DNA from: Alphaproteobacteria bacterium | Lineage (GTDB): Bacteria; Pseudomonadota; Alphaproteobacteria; Caulobacterales; Hyphomonadaceae | Reading direction: 5' to 3' | DNA length: 55,258 bases | Assembly: GCA_016125405.1 (NCBI GenBank) | Contig: WGLW01000053.1 | Span: 1 to 55,258 of the forward strand | Shown here: positions 41,400 to 50,882 of the stretch, in pieces | How positions within the stretch are numbered: the stretch's first letter is position 1 | How the letters are laid out: each line of letters starts with the position of its first letter | Position numbers and translations under genes: made by a program | The notes under the pieces: model-generated | The model's database searches: none | The model's input: the letters and a program-made list of their open reading frames with translations, nothing else | Told to the model about the DNA's origin: nothing

Positions 41400-41656
41400 G
41401 GATTTGATCTCGAGAGCAGGCGACGGGAAGCAGGCAGAATCGCAAGAGCAATTCCGATCGTCAGAATGGCGAGTCCAGTCACGATGAGCGCACAACCTGG
41501 ACAATGGGCGTGCGTCGCCGTGCTGAAAGCGAGCGGCGCCGGACCGCACCAATGCTGTTGAAGCTGTGCAAGGAGTGATGAAGCGCTGCAGGAACGGACA
41601 ACGGCGCCTGCAGCAACCAATATCAGTCCCGTCAGTGGCGCAATGATCGATCGCAC
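41396..41656 (-). CDS. Two-span Cys-containing membrane protein, coupled to hemN
   Basis: An 86-residue protein with two hydrophobic helices (IIAPLTGLILVAAGAVV, residues 4-20, and CALIVTGLAILTIGIALAIL, residues 55-74). Between them is a loop with HWCGPAP and HAHCPGC. The short loop could bind a metal or heme, but no family is recognised. Translational coupling to hemN and the FNR-like box 84 bases upstream place it in the low-oxygen heme pathway or cbb3 assembly. Confidence 0.65.
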   Translation of the reverse strand: MRSIIAPLTGLILVAAGAVVRSCSASSLLAQLQQHWCGPAPLAFSTATHAHCPGCALIVTGLAILTIGIALAILPASRRLLSRSNP

Positions 41657-41739
41657 AGGCGTCTCCGGGTTTGTGGCCCCTGACAGTCGGGGATAGGCGG
41701 CTACGGCGTCGATCTAAGCGCGGGCCTTGAAGCGCGGCT

Positions 41740-41753
41740 TTGTTCTGGATCAA
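41740..41753. promoter_or_regulatory. FNR/FixK-like box, one mismatch, upstream of the hemN unit
   Basis: TTGTTCTGGATCAA has A to T at the fourth position, otherwise consensus. It lies 84 bases upstream of the membrane protein start on the minus strand, followed on the plus strand by the ccoN leader. Confidence 0.45.
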
Positions 41754-41890
41754 GGAGGCTATGGACGCGCAGCGCGGTCGGGCCGGAGAATTTTGCGGAC
41801 GACAAAACGACGCAGGGCGCTGACCCGGAGACGACGTGGAGCCGTCGAGCAATCATCTGGCCCGCCTAAACCTGATGCGTTGACGCCTCC

Positions 41891-41935
41891 GCCTGTCACT
41901 CGGGCGCCTGTCACTCGGGCGCCTGTCACCCGGGC
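41891..41935 (+). repeat. Three 15-bp tandem repeats upstream of ccoN
   Basis: GCCTGTCACTCGGGC occurs twice in succession and a third time with one change (CACCCGGGC). The 45 bases lie in the 431-base gene-free interval between the hemN unit and ccoN. The rest of that interval holds two FNR-like boxes and no credible gene. Confidence 0.85.
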
Positions 41936-41997
41936 CTCAGATCGGCTCAAAAAGGGCGGCGGTGAGATCATCTCGTCCATTCGGCCATTTCTCTACC

Positions 41998-42011
41998 TTG
42001 AGCTGGATCAA
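41998..42011. promoter_or_regulatory. FNR/FixK-like box, one mismatch, upstream of ccoN
   Basis: TTGAGCTGGATCAA has G at the fifth position and otherwise fits. Its centre is 83 bases before the ccoN start. Control of cbb3 operons by FixK or FNR at such sites is well established in alphaproteobacteria. Confidence 0.55.
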
Positions 42012-42087
42012 GGCCGAATCCCTGCCTTCGCGAGAAAGAGGCCCGGTCGGCGCCCCAGAGGGCGGCTTGCAGGTAAGGGAAGAACTC

Positions 42088-43749
42088 ATGACAGTTGCGA
42101 CGTCGAGTCGTGGCAGCATCGACGGCAGCACGTTTGTGGTTGGTTTCCTGACCTTCTGCGTCCTGTTGTTCGCCATTCTCGGTGTCGCCAACGCCGCGGA
42201 CTGGGCGTTTCGCGTCCACGCATGGATGTTTCTGATCGCGGCCTTCGCCGGCATGGCGTTTCTTCTTGGCTGGCACGAATCCGGAGCGGCCTTCCCACGC
42301 TTCGACCCCACCTATTACGAAGAAGGCGTGGTGAAGGCCGGCATCATCGCCACCATGTTCTGGGGCATTGCAGGCTTTCTCGTCGGCCTCGTCATCGCGC
42401 TTCAGCTCACCTGGCCAAACCTCTTCTATTTTCCTGATTTCGGCTGGACGAATTTCGGGCGGATGCGGCCGCTGCATACATCGGCGGTGATCTTCGCTTT
42501 CGGCGGCAACGCGCTGATCTGCACGTCTTTCTATGTGGTGCAGCGTACCTGCCGGACGCGTCTTGCCGGCGGCATGTGGCCTTGGTTCGTCTTCTGGGGG
42601 TACCAGCTCTTCATCGTGATCGCCGGCACCGGCTATCTGATGGGCGTTACGCAATCCAAGGAGTATGCCGAACCGGAGTGGTACGCCGACATCTGGCTCG
42701 CCATTGTCTGGGTCACTTATCTTGGGGTGTTCGTCGCAACGCTGCTCAAGCGGCGCGAGCCGCACATCTATGTGGCGAACTGGTTCTATCTCGCGTTCAT
42801 CGTCACGATCGCGATGCTGCACATCATCAACAACCTGTCACTGCCGGCAAACCTGTTCGGCTCGAAGTCCTTCTCTCTCGCCAGCGGCGTTCAGAGCGCT
42901 CTTATCCAGTGGTGGTATGGACACAACGCGGTCGGATTCTTCCTGACCGCCGGTTTTCTGGCAATGATGTACTACTTCATTCCGAAGCGGGCTGACCGGC
43001 CGGTCTGGTCGTATCGTCTGTCTATCGTGCACTTCTGGTCGCTGATCTTCATCTACATCTGGGCCGGCCCGCACCATCTTCATTACACGGCACTGCCACA
43101 GTGGGCGCAGACGCTGGGCATGACGTTCTCGATCATGCTCTGGATGCCCAGCTGGGGCGGCATGATCAACGGCCTGATGACCCTGTCGGGCGCGTGGGAC
43201 AAGCTTCGCACCGATCCCGTCCTTCGCATGCTGGTCGTCTCGGTCGCATTCTACGGCATGGCGACGTTCGAGGGACCCGTGATGTCCGTGCGCGAGGTCA
43301 ACGCGCTGTCGCATTACACGGACTGGGGCATCGGCCACGTGCATTCCGGTGCGCTTGGCTGGGTTGGGTTCGTGACGTTCGGGGCGATGTACTGCCTGAC
43401 GCAGTGGGTCTGGAAACGCGAGAAGCTTTATTCGACCGCACTTGTCGAGTGGCACTTCTGGATCGCCTCGCTCGGTGTGGTTCTCTACATCACCTCGATG
43501 TGGGTGTCCGGCATCATGGAGGGACTGATGTGGCGCGCCTACAACCAGTTCGGCTTCCTTGAGTACTCGTTCATCGAGACCGTTAGCGCCAAGCATGTCG
43601 AGTACATCGTCCGCGCCGCCGGCGGCGGACTCTATCTGACTGGCGCGCTGATTATGATCTACAATCTGGTGCGGACCGCCCGCGGCGATGTCCCGGTCGA
43701 GGACCGGCGCCGATCGAGTCAACCACCCACACTGCAGCCCGCCGAATAG
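42088..43749 (+). CDS. ccoN: cbb3-type cytochrome c oxidase subunit I
   Basis: The 553-residue catalytic subunit, with about twelve membrane spans, carrying low-spin heme b, heme b3 and copper B. Histidine ligands are visible in [14 protein letters not shown] (low-spin heme), [10 protein letters not shown] (copper B) with the Tyr of [19 protein letters not shown] (copper B pair) and HVHSGALGW (hemes). Reduces oxygen to water with proton pumping at very low oxygen. The ATG at 42088 follows AAGGGAAG. It starts the operon ccoNOQP-GHIS. Confidence 0.97.
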   Translation: MTVATSSRGSIDGSTFVVGFLTFCVLLFAILGVANAADWAFRVHAWMFLIAAFAGMAFLLGWHESGAAFPRFDPTYYEEGVVKAGIIATMFWGIAGFLVGLVIALQLTWPNLFYFPDFGWTNFGRMRPLHTSAVIFAFGGNALICTSFYVVQRTCRTRLAGGMWPWFVFWGYQLFIVIAGTGYLMGVTQSKEYAEPEWYADIWLAIVWVTYLGVFVATLLKRREPHIYVANWFYLAFIVTIAMLHIINNLSLPANLFGSKSFSLASGVQSALIQWWYGHNAVGFFLTAGFLAMMYYFIPKRADRPVWSYRLSIVHFWSLIFIYIWAGPHHLHYTALPQWAQTLGMTFSIMLWMPSWGGMINGLMTLSGAWDKLRTDPVLRMLVVSVAFYGMATFEGPVMSVREVNALSHYTDWGIGHVHSGALGWVGFVTFGAMYCLTQWVWKREKLYSTALVEWHFWIASLGVVLYITSMWVSGIMEGLMWRAYNQFGFLEYSFIETVSAKHVEYIVRAAGGGLYLTGALIMIYNLVRTARGDVPVEDRRRSSQPPTLQPAE

Positions 43750-43760
43750 GAGCCGCCGCC

Positions 43761-44537
43761 ATGTCTGCCGCGCGCGAAAGCTGGCTGATGCGTCAGCAGA
43801 AAAAATTTGAGAAGAACACGCTTTTGCTTCTCATCGGCATCCTCGTGGTTGTCGCCATTGGCGGCATCATCGAGATCGTTCCGTTGTTCTATCTCAAGAA
43901 CACGATCGAGAAGGTCGATGGGATGCGGCCCTATACGCCGCTCGAGCTTGCCGGCCAGCAGATATATGTCAGCGAGGGATGTCACGTCTGCCATTCGCAG
44001 ATGATCCGGCCGTTACGAGACGAGGTTGAGCGTTACGGTCATTATTCGCTCGCCGCCGAGAGCATGTACGACCACCCGTTTCTCTGGGGGTCGAAGCGCA
44101 CGGGCCCCGATCTTGCGCGTGTCGGCGGCAAATATTCCGACGAATGGCAGCTTCAGCACCTGATCGACCCGCGCTCAGTCGTGCCTCAGTCGATCATGCC
44201 GCCTTACGCTTTCCTCGCGGGCCGTCCGCTGGATCTCTCAACGCTTCAGGACGAGATGAGGGCGCTCAAGGCCGAGGGCGTGCCCTATACCGACGCGATG
44301 ATTGCAAGCGCTCCAGCCGACGCTGCTGCGCAGGCCGATCCCGATTCCGAATTCGAAACCATGCAGGCGGTTTATGACGGGATTGCAGGCCGCAAAGGGT
44401 CGGTCCAGATCCGCAACTTTGACGGGCAGCCCGGTCCGCCCAGCGAGATGGACGCACTGATCGCCTATCTGCAGATGCTCGGCACGCTGGTCGATTTTTC
44501 GACCTATCAGGCCGACGACCTCAAGAACCAGAGGTGA
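43761..44537 (+). CDS. ccoO: cbb3 oxidase subunit II (mono-heme cytochrome c)
   Basis: A 258-residue membrane-anchored cytochrome. One N-terminal span (residues 20-45, [20 protein letters not shown]) is followed by the heme motif [15 protein letters not shown] at residues 74-88, typical of FixO, and the methionine ligand region [11 protein letters not shown]. It passes electrons from CcoP to CcoN. It lies eleven bases after ccoN with AGGAG before the ATG. Confidence 0.96.
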   Translation: MSAARESWLMRQQKKFEKNTLLLLIGILVVVAIGGIIEIVPLFYLKNTIEKVDGMRPYTPLELAGQQIYVSEGCHVCHSQMIRPLRDEVERYGHYSLAAESMYDHPFLWGSKRTGPDLARVGGKYSDEWQLQHLIDPRSVVPQSIMPPYAFLAGRPLDLSTLQDEMRALKAEGVPYTDAMIASAPADAAAQADPDSEFETMQAVYDGIAGRKGSVQIRNFDGQPGPPSEMDALIAYLQMLGTLVDFSTYQADDLKNQR

Positions 44538-44541
44538 GGGC

Positions 44542-44718
44542 ATGACCTACGAGCACTGGTCCCACTTCGCGCAGACTTGGGGGATGATCTACTTCGTCGT
44601 CATCTTCATCGCCGCATTTGGCTACGCGCTCTGGCCGGCGAACCGAAAGCGGTTCGACGAGGCTGCCCGCGCGCCCATCACCGAGAAGGAGCGCGGCGAT
44701 GACCGACCACTCGCCTGA
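44542..44718 (+). CDS. ccoQ: cbb3 oxidase small subunit
   Basis: A 58-residue single-span protein. MTYEHWSHFAQTWGMIYFVV leads into the membrane helix (about residues 14-33), then LWPANRKRFDEAARAP, the usual CcoQ end. It begins four bases after ccoO with GAGGTGAGG upstream. Its last 20 bases overlap the start of ccoP. CcoQ stabilises the oxidase complex. Confidence 0.9.
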   Translation: MTYEHWSHFAQTWGMIYFVVIFIAAFGYALWPANRKRFDEAARAPITEKERGDDRPLA

Positions 44719-45580
44719 AATCGACAATCATTCCGGCGTTGAAACGACGGGCCACGAATGGGACGGCATTCGCGAGCTGAACAATCCACTGCCGCGCTGG
44801 TGGCTGTACTTGTTCTACGCCTGCATAGCATTTGCGTTCGGCTATTGGGTGCTCATGCCGGCCTGGCCCGGCCTGCCAGGCATGAGCGGCGCCACCCCCG
44901 GCATCCTGCATGCCTCGGACCGCGCAAAGGTTGCGGGCGAGCTCTCTGCGCTGGCGCGTGATCGCGCTGCTCTCAGCGCGAAGCTGGCGACACTGGATGC
45001 CGCCTCCATTCTCAAAGACCCGCAACTGCGACAGCAGGCCCTCGCGCTGGGCGAAAGCACGTTCGGCGACAATTGTGCGACGTGCCATGGTCCCGGCGGC
45101 CGGGGCGGCAAGGGTTATCCTCGGTTGGCGGACGATGTCTGGCTGTGGGGCGGTTCGCTGGCCGATATAGAACAGACGATTCGCTATGGTGTTCGATCCG
45201 GCAATCCCAAGGCCCGGGTCATCGACATGCCGGCGTTCGGCCGCGACGAGTTTCTCAAGCCCGCGCAAATTGATGATCTCGTGGAATACGTGATGCACCT
45301 GTCCGGGCAGCCGGCGGACGAAGCGGCCGTAGCGCGAGCGTCCCAGGTCTTCATCGACAACTGCAAGACCTGTCACGGAGCGGCCGGAACCGGCGACCGG
45401 TCTCGCGGCGTGCCAAATCTGACCGATGCCGACTGGCTCTATGGCGGCGATCGCGCCACGATCCGCAGGACGATCTTTGGGCCGCGCGGCGGCGTCATGC
45501 CGGCCTGGGGCGATCGTTTCGATCCGGCGACTGTTCGCGCGCTGGCGATCTATGTTCACTCGCTCGGCGGGGGCGAGTAG
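44699..45580 (+). CDS. ccoP: cbb3 oxidase subunit III (di-heme cytochrome c)
   Basis: A 293-residue protein with one membrane span (residues 34-54) and two heme domains. Heme motifs are CATCH at residues 126-130 and CKTCH at 222-226. Methionine ligands are in IDMPAFG and GGVMPAWG. The conserved N-terminal HEWDGIRELNNPLPRWW identifies CcoP. The ATG at 44699 has GGAGCG upstream and lies inside the end of ccoQ, so translation is coupled. Entry point of electrons from soluble cytochromes such as those encoded nearby. Confidence 0.96.
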   Translation: MTDHSPEIDNHSGVETTGHEWDGIRELNNPLPRWWLYLFYACIAFAFGYWVLMPAWPGLPGMSGATPGILHASDRAKVAGELSALARDRAALSAKLATLDAASILKDPQLRQQALALGESTFGDNCATCHGPGGRGGKGYPRLADDVWLWGGSLADIEQTIRYGVRSGNPKARVIDMPAFGRDEFLKPAQIDDLVEYVMHLSGQPADEAAVARASQVFIDNCKTCHGAAGTGDRSRGVPNLTDADWLYGGDRATIRRTIFGPRGGVMPAWGDRFDPATVRALAIYVHSLGGGE

Positions 45581-45584
45581 ACGG

Positions 45585-47075
45585 ATGGCTGGCGTCACGC
45601 TCGTCGACCATCGCTCCGGCCGGAATGGGCACGGCGCTCCCCCGCACGGCGATGAGCCGACGACGCTCTATGCAAAGCGGAAGCAGATCTATCCGCAACT
45701 CGCTTTCGGGCGCTTTCGTTCAGCCAAGTGGATCCTGCTCTCGCTGTTTCTGGGCGTTTACTACCTTTTGCCCTGGCTGCGCTGGGACCGCGGGCCGGAT
45801 GCGCCCAACCAGGCCGTGCTGGCCGATTTCTCCGCAGGCCGTTTCTATTTCTTCGGCCTCGAGATCTGGCCGCAGGAGGTCTACTACATCACTGGCCTGC
45901 TGATCCTTGCGGCGGTTGGCCTGTTTCTTGTGACGGCCGTATTTGGCCGCGTATGGTGCGGCTATGCCTGTCCGCAGACGATCTGGACGGACCTTTTTCT
46001 TGTGGTCGAGCGCTTCTTCGAGGGCGACCGCAATGCCCGCATGCGGCTCGACAAGGCGCCCTGGACGGCGGCCAAGGCGGCACGAAAGATTTCAAAACAC
46101 GCCGTCTGGATCTTGATCGCCTTCGCGACAGGCGGGGCCTTCATCCTCTACTGGCATGATGCACCGAACCTGGCGCGCACGTTCTTCATCGGCCAGGCGC
46201 CGATGACCGCCTATGTATTTGCAGCGCTCCTGACCTTCACCACCTACTCGCTTGCCGGGACGATGCGCGAGCAGGTGTGCACGTACATGTGTCCCTGGCC
46301 GCGCATCCAGTCTGCGTTGATCGACCGCAACACCTTGGCGGTCACCTATCGCTCCGACCGGGGCGAACCGCGGGGTCCGCACAAGAAAGGCGAACCCTGG
46401 GAAGGGCGGGGAGACTGCATCGATTGTCACCAGTGCGTGGTCGTTTGCCCCATGGGGATCGACATCCGGAATGGATCGCAACTGGAATGTATCGGCTGCG
46501 CCCTCTGCATCGATGCATGCACCGGCATAATGAAGAAGGTTGGCCGCCCCACAGGGTTGATTGCCTATGATACGGACGACAACGTGGCCGCGCGCAGTCT
46601 CAAGCAGACGCCGGCGCCATTCCGGCTCCTGCGCCCCCGCGTGATTGTCTATGCGCTGGTATTCGCGATAACCGCCGGGATCATGATCGTCGGCCTGCTG
46701 ACGCGGCCAAGCTTCTCGGTCAACGTGATAAAGGACAGGTCGCTCGCGTTCGTCATGACGTCTGCGGGCGAGGTGCGTCAGGGCTACACCCTGAAGCTCA
46801 CGAACAAGCAGCGCTCCACGCGCACACTCGACCTGTCAGCGGAAGGCTTGCCGGGCGCCCGGATCGAGCTGGTCGGCGAGGGCAAGGCCGCCAGCGTCGC
46901 CCATGCAACCGCAGAGCCGGACGGCGTCGACCGCTATCGCATCCTTCTCACGGCCCCGCTTGCCTCCCTTCGCTCGAAGCCGTCGGTCGGCATGCGATTT
47001 GTCGTCACCGACCCAGTGACCGGTGAACGCCATGCGACTGCGAGTGTTTTTTCCGGTCCGGGGGCAAAGCGATGA
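45585..47075 (+). CDS. ccoG: cbb3 assembly protein CcoG (FixG/RdxA)
   Basis: A 496-residue membrane iron-sulfur protein that assists copper delivery for cbb3 assembly. Membrane helices lie near 48-68, 90-110, 160-180, 195-215 and 340-360. Cysteine motifs include WCGYACPQTIW, VCTYMCPWPRIQ, and two 4Fe-4S sets, CIDCHQCVVVCPMG and CIGCALCIDAC, followed by a C-terminal Ig-like domain (SFSVNVIKDRS). The ATG at 45585 is five bases after the ccoP stop. It overlaps ccoH in ATGA. Confidence 0.95.
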   Translation: MAGVTLVDHRSGRNGHGAPPHGDEPTTLYAKRKQIYPQLAFGRFRSAKWILLSLFLGVYYLLPWLRWDRGPDAPNQAVLADFSAGRFYFFGLEIWPQEVYYITGLLILAAVGLFLVTAVFGRVWCGYACPQTIWTDLFLVVERFFEGDRNARMRLDKAPWTAAKAARKISKHAVWILIAFATGGAFILYWHDAPNLARTFFIGQAPMTAYVFAALLTFTTYSLAGTMREQVCTYMCPWPRIQSALIDRNTLAVTYRSDRGEPRGPHKKGEPWEGRGDCIDCHQCVVVCPMGIDIRNGSQLECIGCALCIDACTGIMKKVGRPTGLIAYDTDDNVAARSLKQTPAPFRLLRPRVIVYALVFAITAGIMIVGLLTRPSFSVNVIKDRSLAFVMTSAGEVRQGYTLKLTNKQRSTRTLDLSAEGLPGARIELVGEGKAASVAHATAEPDGVDRYRILLTAPLASLRSKPSVGMRFVVTDPVTGERHATASVFSGPGAKR

Positions 47076-47560
47076 CCGCCAAGCCGCTACGTGGCGTCCA
47101 TGTCCTTTTCGCGATCGTCGCATTCTTCGCGATCGACATCGCGGTAAACGTGCTCTTCATCACGCGCGCCGTCAGCACGTTTCCCGGAGAGGAGACGCCG
47201 AACTCCTACGTCCAGGGCGTCGATTTCAACAGCACGCTTGCGCAGAGAAAGGCGCAAGCGGCGCTTGGCTGGAGCGCGGAAGTCGGCGTTGATGCAGTGC
47301 GAGGCCGGAAACTGGTGGTGCGCATGCACGCAGCAGGGGGAGCTCCATTGTCCGGTCTGGTGGTCGAGGCCAGGGTTCACCGGATTGGAAAAGGCGCTCG
47401 GGGACAGGGTTTGTCGCTGACCGAAGCGGCATCAGGGCAATATTCCGCGCCGCTGGAAGTCGATACTCCCTGCAGGCTCGAAGTCGAGGTGCGCGCGAAG
47501 CGCGGCGGCGATGAGGCCCCGGTCATCTTCGTCGCGTCGAAAACGCTGGTGCTGCCATGA
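47072..47560 (+). CDS. ccoH: cbb3 assembly protein CcoH (FixH)
   Basis: A 162-residue protein with one N-terminal membrane helix (HVLFAIVAFFAIDIAVNVLF, residues 9-28) followed by the FixH signature NSYVQGVDFNSTLAQRKAQA and a periplasmic beta domain. FixH interacts with the oxidase during maturation. It overlaps ccoG and ccoI by four bases each. Confidence 0.92.
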   Translation: MTAKPLRGVHVLFAIVAFFAIDIAVNVLFITRAVSTFPGEETPNSYVQGVDFNSTLAQRKAQAALGWSAEVGVDAVRGRKLVVRMHAAGGAPLSGLVVEARVHRIGKGARGQGLSLTEAASGQYSAPLEVDTPCRLEVEVRAKRGGDEAPVIFVASKTLVLP

Positions 47561-49767
47561 CTGCGCAAGCCGCTGGATGCCCACGCCGATTATCGCCTGC
47601 CAATGTCAACAGCCTCGTTCAGGATCCCGCCGCCTTCGTAACGCAGCGCGGCAGCCGCAAGGCTCTCGACATCCTGGTGACGGGCGCCAGCTGCGCCGGC
47701 TGTCTCTCACGAATTGAGGGGGCTGTTTCAGTCCTGCCGGGCGTCAGCGCAGCGAGGCTTAACCTGTCGACGGGGCGGCTGCATGTTGACTGGTCCGGAC
47801 CGCTTCCCCCACGAAGCATTATCGAGGCCGTTGTCAAACTGGGATATGGCGCCGCCGCCTATGATCCGGGCGACGCCGGCGCGAGCCAGACCCGAACCGA
47901 ACGTCAGCTGATCGTCGCGCTTGCGGTTGCGGGGTTCGCGGTCGGCAATGTCATGTTGCTGTCGGTTTCGATCTGGGCCGGCGCCGACATGTCGGCTGAG
48001 ACGCGGACGCTGCTTCACTGGATTTCCGCTCTGATCGCTATCCCGGCGGCTCTCTTTTCCGGCATGCCCTTCTTCCGTTCGGCGGTCGCCTCGGTTCAGG
48101 CGCGCAATCTCAATATGGACGTGCCGATCTCGCTGGCGGTCCTTCTGGCCCTTGCGCTCAGCCTTTTCGAGACCGCGACCGGAGGAGTTCACGCCTATTT
48201 CGACGCATCCGTCACACTTCTGTTCTTCCTGCTGATCGGGCGTGTGTTGGACGCCCACTTGCGCCGCCGCGCCTATGCAGCCGCCAACGCCCTTGCGGCT
48301 GCGCAGAGCGCCACAGCGACGCGTTTGGGGCCAAATGGTGCAGAGGCAGTCCGCGTTTCGGAAGTGCGGCCCGGTGACGTCCTGATGCTGGCCGCAGGCG
48401 ATCGGCTGGGTGTGGACGCTACGGTCGTGTCAGGCGCCAGCGATGTCGATCTGAGGCTGGTGACGGGTGAAGTTGAGCCTGTCGCCGCGTGGCCAGGCCA
48501 GGTGCTGCATGCCGGTGCGGTCAACGGGTCGGGGCAGCTTCGTGTTCGCGCGCTCGCAACGGCGGATCGCTCGCTGACGGCGGAAATCGCGCGCCTGCTC
48601 GAAGCCGGCGAACAGAAGAAGTCATCCTACCGACGTATCGCCGACCGGGCCGCGGCAGCCTATGTCCCGATGGTCCATACTGCAGCCGCGCTCGGATTTG
48701 CAGGCTGGCTTTTGATGGGCGCCGATCTTCCGCAAGCGTTCTTCGTCGCGGTTTCGGTGCTGATCATCACTTGCCCATGCGCGCTCGCGCTGGCGGCTCC
48801 GATGGTGCAGGTCGTAGCCGCTGGCCGGCTCTTCCGGGAGGGCGCCTACCTCGCATCCGGCGATGCGCTTGAGCGTATCGCGGCGGTCGATCACGTTGTT
48901 TTCGACAAGACCGGCACGATGACCCTTGGCGACCCGGTTTTGTCGCATGATTTCGAGGATGCCGCTGTCCTGAAAAGCGCGGCGCAGCTGGCGCGCGCCA
49001 GTCGGCATCCTTTCTCGCGCGCCCTCGTCCACGCCGCAGGAGTGGGGCCGGTGGCGGAGGATGTCGTTGAAACATCGGGCGCCGGGGTCGCCGGGCTGGT
49101 TGATGGACGCATGGCGCGTTTGGGCTCGGCAGCATTCCTGGGCGTGAAAGCGACCGGGCGCTCGCGCCTCTGGTTTGGATTTGACGGTCAGGCGCCAGTC
49201 AGTTTTCATTTCGACGAAAAGCTGCGACCCGAGACGAAAGCGACGATCGCGCGGTTGCGCGACATGGGCATCACGGCCGAGCTGCTATCGGGCGACGAGC
49301 CCGAAAGGGTTCGCAGGGCGGCCGAAGCCGCAGGAATTCAGGAATGGACCGCCTCGGCTGATCCGGTGGCCAAGTTCACGCGGCTGAAAGACCTGGAGGC
49401 GGCTGGAAGGAAAGTGCTGATGGTCGGCGACGGGCTGAACGACGCAGCTGCTCTCGCCGGCGCCCATGCCTCGCTTGCGCCCGGCGGCGCGGTGGACGTG
49501 TCCCGGCTTGCAGCGGACTGTATTTTCTCGGGCGACAGTCTGGCCGCCGTGCTGCGCATCATTGAGGTGGCCAGGACGGCAAGAGCGAGAATGCGAGAGA
49601 ACTTTGTCTTTGCCGCCGCGTACAATGTCGTTGCTGTACCGGTGGCCCTGGCGGGTCTCGCAACACCGATCCTCGCAGCGATAGCGATGTCAGGTTCGTC
49701 GGCTCTGGTGTCGCTCAACGCCCTGCGGCTCTTCCGGTTCGGGAAACTGGAGGGGAGGGCGACATGA
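47557..49767 (+). CDS. ccoI: Copper-transporting P-type ATPase CcoI (FixI)
   Basis: A 736-residue P1B ATPase supplying copper to the cbb3 oxidase. The N-terminal heavy-metal domain has GASCAGCLSRIEGAV at residues 44-58. The transmembrane metal site CPC is in IITCPCALALAAP, the phosphorylation motif is VVFDKTGTM and the hinge is MVGDGLNDAA. The dephosphorylation loop appears as VTGEVEPV rather than the usual TGE-S form. Translationally coupled to ccoH and ccoS by four-base overlaps. Confidence 0.95.
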   Translation: MTAQAAGCPRRLSPANVNSLVQDPAAFVTQRGSRKALDILVTGASCAGCLSRIEGAVSVLPGVSAARLNLSTGRLHVDWSGPLPPRSIIEAVVKLGYGAAAYDPGDAGASQTRTERQLIVALAVAGFAVGNVMLLSVSIWAGADMSAETRTLLHWISALIAIPAALFSGMPFFRSAVASVQARNLNMDVPISLAVLLALALSLFETATGGVHAYFDASVTLLFFLLIGRVLDAHLRRRAYAAANALAAAQSATATRLGPNGAEAVRVSEVRPGDVLMLAAGDRLGVDATVVSGASDVDLRLVTGEVEPVAAWPGQVLHAGAVNGSGQLRVRALATADRSLTAEIARLLEAGEQKKSSYRRIADRAAAAYVPMVHTAAALGFAGWLLMGADLPQAFFVAVSVLIITCPCALALAAPMVQVVAAGRLFREGAYLASGDALERIAAVDHVVFDKTGTMTLGDPVLSHDFEDAAVLKSAAQLARASRHPFSRALVHAAGVGPVAEDVVETSGAGVAGLVDGRMARLGSAAFLGVKATGRSRLWFGFDGQAPVSFHFDEKLRPETKATIARLRDMGITAELLSGDEPERVRRAAEAAGIQEWTASADPVAKFTRLKDLEAAGRKVLMVGDGLNDAAALAGAHASLAPGGAVDVSRLAADCIFSGDSLAAVLRIIEVARTARARMRENFVFAAAYNVVAVPVALAGLATPILAAIAMSGSSALVSLNALRLFRFGKLEGRAT

Positions 49768-49973
49768 CTGTTCTTCTCTTCATGATCCCTGTTGCCCTGC
49801 TGCTTGGCCTCACGGGATTGATCGCCTTCATCTGGGCGTTATTGACCGGCCAGTTCGACGATCCGGACGGCGCCGCCGCTCGGGTGTTGATCGACTCGGA
49901 TCGCCCGATCAATGAGACATCAGCAGCGGGATATCCGAGTGCTGGAGCAGATCCTGCGTTGCACCGCCCATGA
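49764..49973 (+). CDS. ccoS: cbb3 maturation protein CcoS
   Basis: A 69-residue single-span protein. The helix is residues 4-27 (LLFMIPVALLLGLTGLIAFI), followed by the hallmark GQFDDPDGAAARVLIDSD. CcoS is needed for cofactor insertion into cbb3. Typical CcoS ends soon after that motif. Here about 20 further residues (NETSAAGYPSAGADPALHRP) are read antisense across the end of the convergent universal stress gene, a 65-base overlap. Confidence 0.85.
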   Translation: MTVLLFMIPVALLLGLTGLIAFIWALLTGQFDDPDGAAARVLIDSDRPINETSAAGYPSAGADPALHRP

Positions 49974-50745
49974 TGAATTCGCTCATGCGGGAGTGGCCAA
50001 ACGCGCCCACCACGATGAGGTCCGCGCCGATCGCCTTCGCGTGGTCAAGGATCGCCGACCCCGTCGTACGACCCCGCAAGAGGACGGATTGCGGCGTCGC
50101 TTTCACGCCGTGGCCCGCAAGATAAGCGGCCAAGCCATTCCCGCCCGCATCGGGCAGAGTGTCTTTGTCGTCATCGATCGTGACGATATGAACACTGCCC
50201 GCATTGTGGAGCATGGGCAGCGCGTCTGCGACCGCGCGTGTCGCGGCGCGGCTGTAGTCCCAACACACCAGTATTTTTGACAGAGAAAATGCCTGGCTCG
50301 ACTTATCCGGGTAGAGCAGGCAAGGCCGGCCTGAACCAAAGAGCCAGTCGACGGCTGTCGACCAGCCGCTGGCCTCGTCCGGCGAAAGGTTGAGGATGCA
50401 GAGGTCGCTGAGCCGACCTCGCCACGAGCTGTTCGCGCCGGCAGACGGCCATGCCCAATCGTCGGTGGAGATTTCGACACGCACGCCGGACGCCAGCCCC
50501 CTCTTTTCGAGCCTGGATATCAGAGCTGAGGTCTCACGCTCCGCGGCTTCCTCGAAATTCGCTGCAACTTCGACCACGAGAGCGCCGGTCAGCCAGTTTG
50601 CGGGCGGGACAAACCGCAATCGCGAGGTGGAAACGGCAAGGTCTGCGGATAGCAATTTTGCAGCGTCGCAAGCATAATCGACCACGGCGGTGGGGGCGGG
50701 AATGGAATGCGGCGTCAGGTGAAGGTGCAGGTTTGTATACGTCAC
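49909..50745 (-). CDS. Tandem-domain universal stress protein
   Basis: A 278-residue Usp. The second domain starts KILVCWDYSRAATRAVADAL near residue 156 and ends in ADLIVVGAFGHSRMSEFIMG and GATQDLLQHSDIPLLMSH, almost the same ending as the protein at 34123. The first half is more divergent (PAPTAVVDYACDAAKLLSAD). It starts with GTG at 50745 behind CAGGAG. Its 3' end overlaps ccoS by 65 bases. A degenerate FNR-like sequence (TTGCTCTGGCTCAA, 50799-50812) lies upstream. Confidence 0.85.
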   Translation of the reverse strand: MTYTNLHLHLTPHSIPAPTAVVDYACDAAKLLSADLAVSTSRLRFVPPANWLTGALVVEVAANFEEAAERETSALISRLEKRGLASGVRVEISTDDWAWPSAGANSSWRGRLSDLCILNLSPDEASGWSTAVDWLFGSGRPCLLYPDKSSQAFSLSKILVCWDYSRAATRAVADALPMLHNAGSVHIVTIDDDKDTLPDAGGNGLAAYLAGHGVKATPQSVLLRGRTTGSAILDHAKAIGADLIVVGAFGHSRMSEFIMGGATQDLLQHSDIPLLMSH

Positions 50746-50882
50746 GTTGCGCTCCTGGGGTCCGGCTTGGATTTTATTCCATTCGTTGGCGCCTGCCCTT
50801 GCTCTGGCTCAAAGTCGGATGACTGAGAACAAATAACGTGCGCCCCATTCGAAGCCTTGGGGCCGAGACAGATTGAGGGCTC

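Noticed and set aside
41891-41935. CRISPR-like array
   Set aside because: The 15-base units are head to tail without spacers, and no cas genes are nearby; it is a simple tandem repeat.
50799-50812. FNR box between the Usp and VIT-family genes
   Set aside because: TTGCTCTGGCTCAA has two deviations in the defined positions; not called as a site.
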